Positions 29,432 to 39,500 of a DNA stretch of 64,000 nt are shown here, in pieces. How positions within the stretch are numbered: the first letter of the stretch is position 1; each line of letters begins with the position of its first letter. The notes beneath the pieces are model-generated. The model made no database searches. It was not told where the DNA came from and saw nothing but the letters and a program-made list of their open reading frames with translations. The DNA lies in contig JAYGXS010000003.1 in assembly GCA_036362985.1 (NCBI GenBank), positions 70,679,989 to 70,743,988 of the forward strand, given 5' to 3'. This DNA is from Ligula intestinalis (taxonomy: Eukaryota > Platyhelminthes > Cestoda > Diphyllobothriidea > Diphyllobothriidae). The translations under genes were made by a program, and so were the position numbers.

Positions 29432-30556
29432 ATGTCTTTTCTAAATCTACTTACTTCTCTTCGTAATGATCATCTATCTGTGGTAGTTATCTATTTTGAC
29501 CTTAGTAAAGCATTTGATAAAGTTCCTCACAGGAGGCTTCTAGCCAAACTAGAGGCTATAGGATTTCGTAGTCCACTTACTGACTTCATCAGATCTTATC
29601 TTTCAAATCGACAACAAAAGGTTTTAGTAGGATCCTCATACTCTACTCCTACCGCAATTTTGAGTGGTGTCCTTCAAGGTACCGTGCTAGGTCCTCTGCT
29701 CTTTTTGCTTTACATAAATGATACCTCATTGAGTGTTAAACACTCCCAATCTTATATTTATGCAGATGATCTCATGTGTGTTTACTTCTTCTCTAAATCT
29801 ACGGCCGCGAGATGCTTAGAACAAATTCATTCTGATCTGCACGCTCTTTCGACGTGGAGCTCAACATGGCAGATGGAGTTCTCACCTTCTAAGTGCCGAT
29901 ATATGTGCTTTGGGCCTGAAAGGCTGCCACAACCTGTTATTTTTCAAGGTTACCCAATGACTGAATGTTCCAGTATCAAGGACCTAGGATTAAGCTACAC
30001 CAATAAATTAGACCTTTCTCCTCACGCCGATAGAATTACAGCCAAAGCCGCACAGATCTGCGGCTTTATCTCTTATAATTTATATCTTCCTGAAATGAAA
30101 TTAAGACTTTATCGTATGTTCGTGCTCCCCATCTTAGAATACTGTTGCCCCTTTTTCGGTCTCATGAATGAAGGTAGCCGTTCAAAAATTGAACAAATTC
30201 AAAAAAATTTCACACGAAAACTGCTGTATCCGACAGCTTCTAATACTTGCTACTCAAATAGGTGTCAATTAACAAAACTAAGGTTCCTTTGGGTCAGGAG
30301 ATTGGAAGCAGGCTTTTGTCTCCTTTTTTGGCTTAATAATTGCACAAATTTACCCAGGAAGTCTGTCATTACCCTCGTCAGCCGTCCCTACAACCTAAGA
30401 AACTCGGCACTTGTTATACCCCCTCCTGCATCTTCCTCATGTAAACGCTCTTTGTTTTTTGCTTCCAGATATAGCTTTCTTTGGAATAACTTGCCAATCG
30501 AAATTAGGTCGTTAACTAGATTGTCTACTTTCAAACAGACTGCACATTTATCTTAA
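29432..30556 (+). CDS. LINE D ORF2, RT catalytic part
   Basis: 374-residue frame continuing ORF2 after the frameshift. Visible motifs are VIYFDLSKAFDKVPHRRLL, SGVLQGTVLGPLLFLLYIND, the catalytic YIYADDLM, CRYMCFGPERL, IKDLGLSYTNKLDLSPHADR and ILEYCCPFFGL. It polymerises element cDNA at the nicked target. The frame is intact, so only the upstream frameshift separates this copy from a complete ORF2. Confidence 0.86.
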   Translation: MSFLNLLTSLRNDHLSVVVIYFDLSKAFDKVPHRRLLAKLEAIGFRSPLTDFIRSYLSNRQQKVLVGSSYSTPTAILSGVLQGTVLGPLLFLLYINDTSLSVKHSQSYIYADDLMCVYFFSKSTAARCLEQIHSDLHALSTWSSTWQMEFSPSKCRYMCFGPERLPQPVIFQGYPMTECSSIKDLGLSYTNKLDLSPHADRITAKAAQICGFISYNLYLPEMKLRLYRMFVLPILEYCCPFFGLMNEGSRSKIEQIQKNFTRKLLYPTASNTCYSNRCQLTKLRFLWVRRLEAGFCLLFWLNNCTNLPRKSVITLVSRPYNLRNSALVIPPPASSSCKRSLFFASRYSFLWNNLPIEIRSLTRLSTFKQTAHLS

Positions 30557-31305
30557 CACTGACTCTATTAACCTTCTATTCTCCTCATCTTTTCCGAGCA
30601 GCTTTCTCCATGACCCCGAGAAAGGACCATTGGGAATTTAGAAGATCCGCTTGAAACTATTCTCTCTGCCTCGTGTCCCCCGAGAACCTAGATGTTTCCA
30701 TTAACCACCGCTGAATCACACGAAGCCACGCGGAAGTACTCAGTCTAAAATGCGGCAGTTTCGTTGAATACTAGCCTTCATCAGACCACCCACACCTATT
30801 TCTGCTCTACTACTATCTTCCTAAGCAGTTTTTTTCTCTTGCACACTTTTTGAACATGGAGGCCCGTTGAACACTGTCTCCATTTTCACTGTAAGAGTTT
30901 TTTTTAACTGCCATAATTTTTAGTTTTTAGTTCAAAATTACCTGCAAAACATTGCTAATGTTGCCCCAAAAGGACAATTTCTGCTGACATTATTACGACT
31001 TTCTACGTCTACTTGCACATATTGTCAAATTATTTTTTGAATTTTTATTTTTTTCGAAATTAACTTTCTATAGATAGTGCCGTACTGGCGCTGAAAAATA
31101 TAAATTCCAAATTCCAAATTCCATAATATATGCATATTTAAGAGTTACAGGCAAGAAATGCCCTCGCGGACCCTATAAATGTAACGCAAACAAGGTTGTT
31201 CTTACAGTTAATGTGCAGTCGGAGGAGCACATACGATACCATGACAGAATTTTGAGTGAATTTTCACGGCAAAGAATGAAAACGGTCTTAAGGCAGAAAA
31301 GTTGT

Positions 31306-32610
31306 TCACAGTGCCGGCAGTAGGAAATCGTGTTGTAAAAGTCGCCCTTTTTCAAATAAAATCACATCGAGTCTTCTTTTAAATGCCGCAATTGTGTCAG
31401 CGGAAACCGTCTCGATTGGTAGCAAGTTCCAAGGCCGGACCACGAGTTGACTAAATAAATATTTTCGGAGGTCTAATCGGGTGTGCTCGTTTGTGACCTT
31501 GTAAGGATGACCACGGAGGTGCGTTGTGGTGGCTAATTGGAAGAAATCCTCCAATTTTATGGAGGAAATGTGGCCCCGGATTATCTGGAATGTACAGAGC
31601 AGGCTGCACTGAACGTTCCTGCAAGACAAAGGAAAAAGGTCAAGTTTGATCAATCTCTCCTGATATGGTAAGTCCCTGAGACCATCGACCATCTTTGTCG
31701 CCCTGCGTTGCACTTTTTCAAGAAGCTCCATATCTTTCTTCAACCACGGTGTCCAAACTGGCATTCCATATTCCAAATGTGGTCGCAAAAAGACGCCAAA
31801 TATTTTTCCGAAGAGTTCAGGTGCAAGGATTTTGAACGCTCGTCTGATCCAGTGCAGGGTACTTGTTGCCTTGTGGACGGACTTTTTACAGTGCTCTGTT
31901 TGCATCAAGTTCGTGGTTGTCCATATACCCAGATCTTTGTGCGTCTTAACCTCTTTTAATGCGGTACCATTGATTAACTAACTGTGTTTTGGCGGCACTT
32001 TTCGCCCCGAGCTTATGTGTAGAACAAGACACATTAGGATACATTTAACTTAAGAAGCCGCGTGGACGACCCGATAACCAGTTTATCGATGTTCGACTGT
32101 AACCTCTTTGCGTTGTTGGCGCAGCTAACTTCAACCCATATTTTGTGTCATCCGCAATTATGTCACTTGCGCAATCAAGCACACTGAGGCAGTCGTTTAC
32201 GTAGATCAGGAAAAGTAACGGACCCGAAATTGATCTTTGTGGTACACCACTCTCGACCTTTGTCCATTCTGAGGTTGAGTTTCGGACAACGACCCTCTGT
32301 TCTCTGAGGGACAAGAAAATGCTTATCAATTGATACTTTTTCCTTGAATTCTCACGTCTTAAATCTTCTGCAGAAGAAGCCTGTGTGGAACACTATCAAA
32401 GGCCTTTTTGAAGTCGAAGAATATGACATCAATTGGATAGCCTTTATCTGCGGCCTTTGTCCACTTTTCTTGTGAGTAAAGAGCACTCGTGAAGCAAGAG
32501 CGTCCTGGGTGAAAGCCGTGCTGTCTTTCACATAGTATTTTGTTGCATTCAAGTAAGTACATTAAATGCTTCTTAATAATGCGCTCCATTACTTTGCACG
32601 CGATGCACAT
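31306..32610 (-). pseudogene. LINE E reverse transcriptase palm to C-terminus
   Basis: Frames 32610-32359 (CKVMERIIKKHLMYLLE, CERQHGFHPGRSCFTS, VIFFDFKKAFDSVPHRLLL), 32329-32045 (WTKVESGVPQRSISGPLLFL, IYVND, DIIADDTKYG) and 31908-31306 (LRPHLEYGMPVWTPWLKKDM, EKVQRRATKMV, LRGHPYKV). The catalytic box reads IADD rather than F/YADD, and Q-R-S replaces the usual Q-G-S in the GVPQ motif. Confidence 0.78.
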
Positions 32611-32742
32611 TAGACTGACTGGACGGTAATTTGCGCAATCAAGTCGTGAACATCCCTAACAGATCGGGGTGACGTTTGCCCGCTTCCATTCTCCTGGGAG
32701 TTCGCCTTCGTCAAAGGATTTCTGGAAGATGGCAGTCAGGGT

Positions 32743-33395
32743 TTAGCATAGTTCGTTAGCTAATTCTCCCAGTGATAGTGCAGGAATTTTGTCCGGCCCA
32801 GGTGCTTTGGCAGGCTTAAATTGGAGTAATTCGGCCCTGCAAATGTTGTGTGAAAACTCGAAGTCCTCTTTATTGGGCAATGAGGAGGAGGGTAAGGGTG
32901 CAGTTATCGGTCGATGAGCGGACGTACCGTCAGCAAAAGCTGTGGGTTCTTGGGTGTAGACGGATTCAAAGAAATCGGAGAAGAGGGAGGCTTTCATCTG
33001 GTCTTCGGTCACCAGTTGTCCATCGGCTGATCTTAGGGCAAGGATCAGTATCTGAGATCTCTTCGTGCTTCGTATGTAACCGTACAATATCATGGGGTGT
33101 TCCAACGACTTGTGTAATATGTTCAACTCGTATTTCTTGCGCAGTTTATTAGCTTCTCTTTTAAAAATGGTACGTTGTTGCTTATGCTCTCTTAAGTGTT
33201 TATCGGAGCCGGTTAGTCCGTAACGCCTCCAGAAGCGGTTTTTTTGAAAGCGGCCTGCAAGTTTGAGTTCATCCACTTCGGCGATTCGTACTTGTCTTTT
33301 TTCTGAAGGGACAGTTGAGACAAACAGTTCTTTTCAGCGTCGAGCCAAAGGTCATCCACTGTTCTTTTGCTCCACGTTGGAGGTCTGTTTCCCAT
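32743..33395 (-). pseudogene. LINE E linker and RT N-terminus, two frames
   Basis: 33395-33213 and 33276-32743 overlap in different frames and give KDKYESPKWMN, RRYGLTGSDKHLREHK, ANKLRKKYELN and ILYGYIRSTKRS, then QFKPAKAPGPDKIPALSLGE. This is the pre-RT linker and first RT motif of CR1/jockey-type LINEs. Confidence 0.72.
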
Positions 33396-33511
33396 GATAC
33401 CTCTGACATTTATTTTCTCATAAGTGGGTAGTCGCCCTCCAAAATTTTACTTTCCCATGTGTCGGAGGAGAAGCGAATACTCGAAATACAGCATGATATG
33501 GTCACTTGACC

Positions 33512-34012
33512 TTAATGGGGGTTTGGCAGAGCTATTTTTTCTGTGGCCCATTGTAGTAATTTGTGATTGAAGTTGTCTTGAAGACCCTGTGCAGTCCATG
33601 TCTGCAAGTCAACACCGGTAGCGTTAAAGTTTCCAGCGATGAGAATGTCTTTTTTCTCACTCACCCTATAAAATTCTGCTATGAGGATAGTGTCTTGGTC
33701 AGTAGTATGGTTTGGCGGGCGGTATGTCACCGAAAGCGTCAGTGGCCTGGCGTACTTAGCAGATATAGTAATATTTAGCATTTCCACATCTCGTGCTGGG
33801 ACCGGTATTTCAACCGTGGCTGTCAGCTTGCAAGTGACATAGACTATAAGCCCTCCTCCCCTAGTTGTTCTGTCTTTCCTGAAAAGGTGATATCCTCTAA
33901 GCGATAATTCAGAATCAGTGATATCGTTTGAAAGCCAGGTTTCAGTGTAAGCCATGATGTCTGGTTTCACCTCATCGACCAAGTTCGTTAGTTCGTCCAG
34001 CTTGTTCAACAA
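33512..34012 (-). CDS. LINE E endonuclease, N-terminal part
   Basis: The frame extends upstream of 34012 as LTANVQS before LLNKLDELTN, so 34012 is not a true start. The motifs are IMAYTETWLSND with the catalytic Glu, RGGGLIVYV, LSVTYRPPN and ILIAGNFNATGVD, in which the usual GDFN Asp has become Asn (GNFN). That substitution alone would be expected to harm catalysis. The frame stops before the SDH motif. Confidence 0.75.
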   Translation of the reverse strand: MLNKLDELTNLVDEVKPDIMAYTETWLSNDITDSELSLRGYHLFRKDRTTRGGGLIVYVTCKLTATVEIPVPARDVEMLNITISAKYARPLTLSVTYRPPNHTTDQDTILIAEFYRVSEKKDILIAGNFNATGVDLQTWTAQGLQDNFNHKLLQWATEKIALPNPH

Positions 34013-34366
34013 GCTTTGTACATTTGCGGTAAGGATCTTTAGTGATAGTTTTTTCCGTGAGGCCCAACCCTCATCTTGACAGGTTTTGGTCAGAAGAAGG
34101 GCTCCTTGACTTGTATTATTTGCTTATCTTTTATTTTCAGGCCCTTTGCCCCGCTTTCGGTCCTTTCTCTCAATTCTATCCTCAGTTGCTTCATTTTCAT
34201 CCGCTCCCTCGGCTCGTACTCTGGCTGAAAAATCACTTGCTTGTGCGAATTTGGATAAAAACATCCCTTATTTCCAATTTCTCTCAATCCTCCCTCACCC
34301 ATGTGTCTGAGTATTTTGCGGCCATTCCACCCGTTCGTCAACCAATGTCTCCACCTTCTATCCCTC

Positions 34367-34396
34367 CTCTTCTTCTTCTTCTTCTTCTTCTTCTTC
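34367..34396 (+). repeat. (CTT)n microsatellite
   Basis: About ten CTT units; on the minus strand this makes a poly-Lys reading in the 5' part of LINE E. Confidence 0.9.
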
Positions 34397-34437
34397 CTCA
34401 ACAAAAGAACAACAGAGAATCCACACATTTAATTGTC

Positions 34438-34530
34438 TAAAGCTAGAGCCGAATTACTCCAACTAAAGCAAGCGAAATCGTCTGGGCCGGATAGAATTCC
34501 TGCATTAGTATTTAAAGAACCTGCTTATTA
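34438..34530 (+). mobile_element. Inverted E-family LINE fragment
   Basis: The plus strand reads ARAELLQLKQAKSSGPDRIP then ALVFKEPAY. This matches the E segment CRAELLQFKPAKAPGPDKIP (32743-32850) in the opposite orientation. It abuts the 5' end of element E, so E probably inserted into, or recombined with, a second E-like copy. Confidence 0.65.
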
Positions 34531-35361
34531 ACTGCTCGAACGGCAGTTTATAACTCATACATAAATTGTGGTCGTTTAAGTGCCCCGATGCTACTATCAA
34601 AACATTCTTAGTATTGGGATAAAGTAATGACAATGTGCGCATAAGTACTATAAGTGAACGGCCAGATATAAATAGCAATGGGTAATATGGCAGGCAGTGT
34701 ATTTCGCGTTCACCGCCCCTTCGTTCTTATAGAACAAAAGTTAGCAATGTTCAAAAATAAGAAAGAAGCAGTTAAAAATTTATGAGATCAGCGAGTTCCT
34801 ACTTTCAGAAAAGACTAAGGGACAAACAAATTGCTTCGAGAGAGAATGTGCGAACGATTATATGGATACTACACGACCTGACTTGACTCATTAAAGAGGT
34901 CTGCAAATGCCATCTAAAATTTTAGTATAGAAACGTCAGTATTGTGCGCTCAGGATCGTTAGTGCAATTTATACTTCGCGGAAGAACGTCAATGAATGAG
35001 AGGTCTCGGCATATCACAAGACAGAATAGAATTTGGATTATTGTGGGCAGCAAACGAAACGTTAGCGGTTTAACTAAGGCGCGTTCATATGACTTCGAGC
35101 ATTTTGATGATGGTGAGCCATAAGGACAACATGGTTCGTGGAGGACACGAGGCATCATTAATAAATCTGTTCGGGAAAAAAAAGGAAACTAAGTGGCTAA
35201 GCGAATCAGTCTTAATTTAAATGCGGCCCTTTTGTGAGAGTGACTTACCTAAACTTGCTCCGTGTGAATAAATTTCTTATTGTGTTCGATTGTCTTTTCT
35301 TGCTCTGTCGTGCTTGCTTTGAGGACAGCAGTCGGGCACTCTTACAGTTCGTGCTAATTAC
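34531..35361 (+). other. Probable gypsy LTR and leader upstream of gag remnant
   Basis: No gene. The sequence just before the gag frame (GTGCTAATTACA, then TGTACCGGGCGCCGGTCATA and ACGATTTGGCAACG, 35352-35398) looks like an LTR end followed by a primer-binding-site leader of a gypsy element. The 5' LTR edge cannot be placed. Confidence 0.4.
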
Positions 35362-35412
35362 ATGTACCGGGCGCCGGTCATAACGATTTGGCAACGCAGT
35401 CCCTCATCTACG

Positions 35413-36230
35413 ATGGCTGACTTGTATGTTGATCTGAAGCAAATTTTGCAGCAACAACATAAGCTGATGGAAGCTCTCTCTGTTATATTATCAAACTCAT
35501 CAATGGGTCAGTCGGGTTCTGCTGATAGTTGCCAATGCGTTGAGCACATCGCCAGCAGCATCACCGAATGCCTGTTTGACCCACAGGCCCACGTCACACT
35601 TGATTCCTGGTACAAAAAACACGAAAACTTATCCCCTATTGATCTGGCTGCCCAGTAAGACACATGGAATGCATGACTTCTACTCCGCCAACTGGTTCCT
35701 GCCGATCACGAACGCTATGCCAACTTTATCTTTTCCAAGCACCCCCAAGAAACTTCCTTCACGGAAAAGTTGAAATCATAAACGCAGATTTTTTGTGAGC
35801 AGTCTTCCTTGTTTAATACTCGGTTCCGGTGCATCCAAGTGTGGAAACGATAATCAGATGTCTTCATCACTTATGCAGGCACTTTCAATCGTGAGTGTGG
35901 GTGATTTCAGCTCGGTTCTCCCACAGAAAACCAGTTTAAATGCCGAACATTCATCTGCAGCCTCCAAACCCCTCCCACCTGGAACAAAGCTGCTCAGTCA
36001 CCCTACAGGAACTGGCTGCCAAGTGTCAAGCCCTGTTTTATCTTATCACAATTCGGCCATTATTCAGGGCAATGCGACTGCTTGTTCGGTCAATACGATC
36101 GCAGCAGTTAAGCCACATCTGGGTATGTGGTTCGAGCAAGCTCCCATAGCGAAATCACTGCCACATTATCGGAAGTGTTGTGTTTTCACGATCGAGGAAA
36201 ATTATCAAGGAAATGTTGACTAATTTTTCT
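35413..36230 (+). pseudogene. Second gypsy gag remnant, upstream of LYPLA
   Basis: Starts MADLYVDLKQILQQQHKLME, typical of flatworm gypsy gag, and reads openly to 35655 (TLDSWYKKHENLSPIDLAAQ). After a frameshift it continues HERYANFIFSKHPQETSFTE then KLKS (35706-35775). Beyond that come several stops and a decayed Cys-rich region (about 36090-36190). It is truncated before protease/RT and ends some 260 bp from the LYPLA start codon. Confidence 0.65.
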
Positions 36231-36492
36231 TCCGAAATGCGTCAAAGCACGAGACATTGCATTTATTCTTCGATACGCGTCTGAACCATTTGTATTGTTT
36301 TCTGGTCAAATTCTGAAGCAAAAACATAGCTTTATGCACACTTTGCCCAGTTTTACCTTGCCCACAAGGTACTTCGTATCTCATGCATGTTCGTCCTTCA
36401 ATGAGCTTAACCGAACAGAACTCATCTTTCGCTCACCCTTTTGGTTTATCGTGTTTGCAGTCTCGTAAGTTTGGTGCATAGGCTACAAGATC

Positions 36493-36555
36493 ATGATGGC
36501 ATCGAATCTCCTACCAGCCGCGATTATTGAGTCAAAAATTAAACAGACTGCTTCG
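36493..36555 (+). CDS. LYPLA: LYPLA exon 1 (start exon)
   Basis: Two consecutive ATGs (36493 and 36496), then ASNLLPAAIIESKIKQTAS and donor GTAAGC, phase 0. The next exon supplies LIFLHGLG. The pattern of a short hydrophobic/Pro N-terminus, then a basic residue and TAS, then IFLHGLGDTG, matches the family. It is placed 4.5 kb upstream of exon 2 on sequence logic alone, so it is somewhat less certain than the other exons. Confidence 0.78.
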
Positions 36556-39500
36556 GTAAGCCATCGCTTCAACCGAAAATATATTTTTCTATCCCTTCAC
36601 ATTTCCTCTCGAATATAGACGATAGTCTACCTAGTGTATGCAAAAAAATTCCCCACGTTTAATTTTTAACTATAGCCTAGCTACAAGCACGCATATGAAA
36701 AAGTTGGGCCAGAGAATTGATGTCAAATATTTTCGGTTAAGTTCAACAATATCAGGTATTAAAGTACTCAATATCCTTATTTGTCAGTACTCTTAAGAGG
36801 GCTTAATTGTGCACTAGGGGCACGTTTGGAGACCGCGTTTAACGAATTTAGGCAAGAGTATATGCGACTGTAGATGGTGTTAAATCGCGGCATCAGTATT
36901 TTATCAGTCTAATCTACGGAGCTTCCGTCGACATTTGATTTGTCGATTAAAATCTGAATCGAATTCGCGCAGGTTATTAATAACCTGCAGGTTTTCCAGT
37001 GATGGTGAACTAAACACTACTTAATACAAACTTGCCTCCTCTTAAAATCCCCAATATTACCGTGTATCTCATTCAGTTAACGACGATTATGCCTTTGGAT
37101 TTTTTCTTCGACATGTATTTGGGCATATGAACTCTGTTCTTGCGATTAATCACAATGTTACCGAATAATCTTCGTTCTGATCTATAATTTGTTGTTAAAC
37201 TGCTCATGAATCATAATTTTGAAGCTTGGGAAACACGGATTTTGGTTTTATTCAAGGAAGCTCGAATCTACTGTTCATATACTCTTCTGGCTCATAACTG
37301 TTTTCTAAACCATAAATAAGACCGTATCTCATGAGTATCCCGACTACACTGGAAATCCTTTTTACGTTAAATTATTGACATTCGATTTTTCTGGGATAAT
37401 GCGTAATTTTACTGACCTTATTGTCTCGCGTTTAATATGTCTTGATTCGAATATCCACCATAGCAAAGATTGGGAGTTCTCTTCACCTCTAGACGCGAGT
37501 GCAGTCTACCGTCAATCCAAGAACCTCCACGCTGTCAATAGAAGTGAAAATGCGAGTTCCAGGAAGCAGTTCAGACGAAGATGCGAGCACTGAAACAAGA
37601 GTTTTATTTTCCTGACGTTTCGGATTCTGTTTAGGGATTCTTGACAGAATCTGAAACGAAAGTAAAATAAAAATCTTGTTGCATTGGTCGCTCTTATTCT
37701 TCTTCTGAACCAGCACACTATATACGACAACTGAGTTGGGCCAGGTCCTCAATCGACCATTTTTGACATATTGTCTAGGTAGTCACATCGGACTTATGTT
37801 AAATAAATTCTCCAGCCCGCCTCGGCCTTTGATGAACTGACTAATACTCAAAAGTTACTAGTTTTGTGTTGATTAAAATATCACAACGAGTCCTTAAGCA
37901 GGTGTGAAGGCCGTTGTTAAGATTTACAGCGGTGTGGATCGACTAATGGGTAGATGTCGTTTTCACTCCAGCAGAATCAACTAAACTTAAAATATGGAAA
38001 AATATCTTCCTCTCATGCTGACATTTGGTGCATCTATTTATAGATAAAGTTATTTTTTATTCATTCGTTCAAACTACTATATTCTGTAACTCATCACCAC
38101 TAGATGCAAATAAGATGGTATCGCCACCTTAGTTGACGTCAGCCAACCTTCTTAGTTATATATTTAAAGACACTAACCATAAGGATAGGTTACAGACTGC
38201 ATCCGTGTCACACGCCTCATGGGATTTTAAATGTCTGTAGCAAACTGTCTTAGACCTGAACTATGGCCGCCGTTGACTGCTAAGAGATTATTTTTGCCGG
38301 CATCGTCTGGCTCCTGTATCCCCTGTAGGGATTAAAAATCAAAATTATCGAGTGCTGCAGCAACTAAACTCAATCACATGATCGTCGATTGCCCGTAGCC
38401 ACGGCAAAATTTAAGGATGAAATGCCGTGAATGCTTGATTAGCGCATCCATGTCCGGTTCAGAATCCGGCCTGACTCTCATTTTTAGCTACACCCTAAAT
38501 CCGTCTTAGAATGAGGATGACAAGTCTTTGTGTCCCTACATATGAGCTTTACGCCACTTTATTCCTCATCATCGTCTCATTCATTTGTTTGAAGACATGT
38601 GCTAGGATGACCGAGCTGCAGTTAGTAGCTATGACCTCATCTCCCAGAGTTAAACAACCCGTCTGCGCGTGCCATACTCGCCTGGTTAGCCCTCGATTTT
38701 ATCAAACTAATAAAGGACGTCTAAGATGCCAACTACGTAGGAACTACATAGAAGCCACATTAAGAAGTACCAATCGTAGCTTGACTCTGAGCGAAGGACT
38801 GAGTTGTACTGTCAGTTAGCAACCTTCCAAGTCACGGTTTATAACACACCATGGCAGCTTCATGCGCACCAGATTGCTTTTAGTTAGGGAAATGTATTGA
38901 GTGTTGGCGTGATCACCATGAGGACATTTTTCGATCGCATCCATAATGCTGTTGTCGTGGTGGTGGTGGCAGGCGTAGCGTCGGAAGTTCGCTCATCGGT
39001 GGTGGAGGTAATCGTCGTGGAACTTGCACAGATGTGACGTTGAGGACGCTTGCAGAAGCTGGGCCGTCGTGTTGTTATTACACTATGTGCAGAATGTCCG
39101 TTGGCAGTGTAGACATGATGAAAAGGATTGAATACTGACATTGTGTGTCGGAGGCGCCCCGAGAATCGTGAGCCGCTCTTTTAGATTGAAATTGACAATG
39201 TAGTTGGTTTCGTCGATTGCTATTCGGTCTTCATTGCTCTTCGCCGAGCCGGTCCATCCTGGAGCAGCTCTTCCCAGGTTTCTGGACTTTTTCCGATGCA
39301 TGAGAGACGCTTTCAAGGTGTCATTATAGCTTCAAGTTTGTCTTGTTGTTGAAGATCAGTAGAGGTGCCGTCGTAGAAGAGTCTCTTGAGTAGGCACTCC
39401 TTATCCACCCTTACGATGTGGCCGCCACAACGCAGTGGGGGTTGTCTCCGTATAGCACGGATTCTGAGGATTCTGGTCCGCTCCAGGAATTCCGTGCCCT

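Larger units (their letters stand above)
26400..31125 (+). mobile_element. CR1-like LINE D, nearly complete A-family copy
   Basis: ORF1 at 26524-27774, ORF2 endonuclease/RT first part at 27708-29366, RT second part at 29432-30556, then a long 3' untranslated region. It ends at a repeated AAATTCCAAATTCC tail at 31104-31125. The only clear ORF2 lesion is one frameshift near 29360. It is the best reference copy of this family in the window and shows what A lacks. Confidence 0.83.
31130..34437 (-). mobile_element. Jockey/CR1-like LINE E
   Basis: Read from 34437 to 31130. Endonuclease starts at about 34045 (LKILTANVQS into LLNKLDELTN), the RT linker is at 33395-32743, RT palm segments are at 32610-32045, and the C-terminus is at 31908-31306. 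It lies tail to tail with D at about 31125. Frameshifts separate the domains. The 5' part includes a CTT/AAG microsatellite at 34367-34396. Confidence 0.78.

Noticed and set aside
34090..34428. 112-codon minus ORF with a poly-Lys stretch
   Set aside because: The Lys run is the (CTT)n microsatellite read on the minus strand; the rest is the 5' region of LINE E in a frame without motifs.
38511..38819. 102-codon ORF with a hydrophobic N-terminal segment, possibly a secreted protein
   Set aside because: Inside LYPLA intron 1, no splice or family evidence, and short enough to occur by chance.
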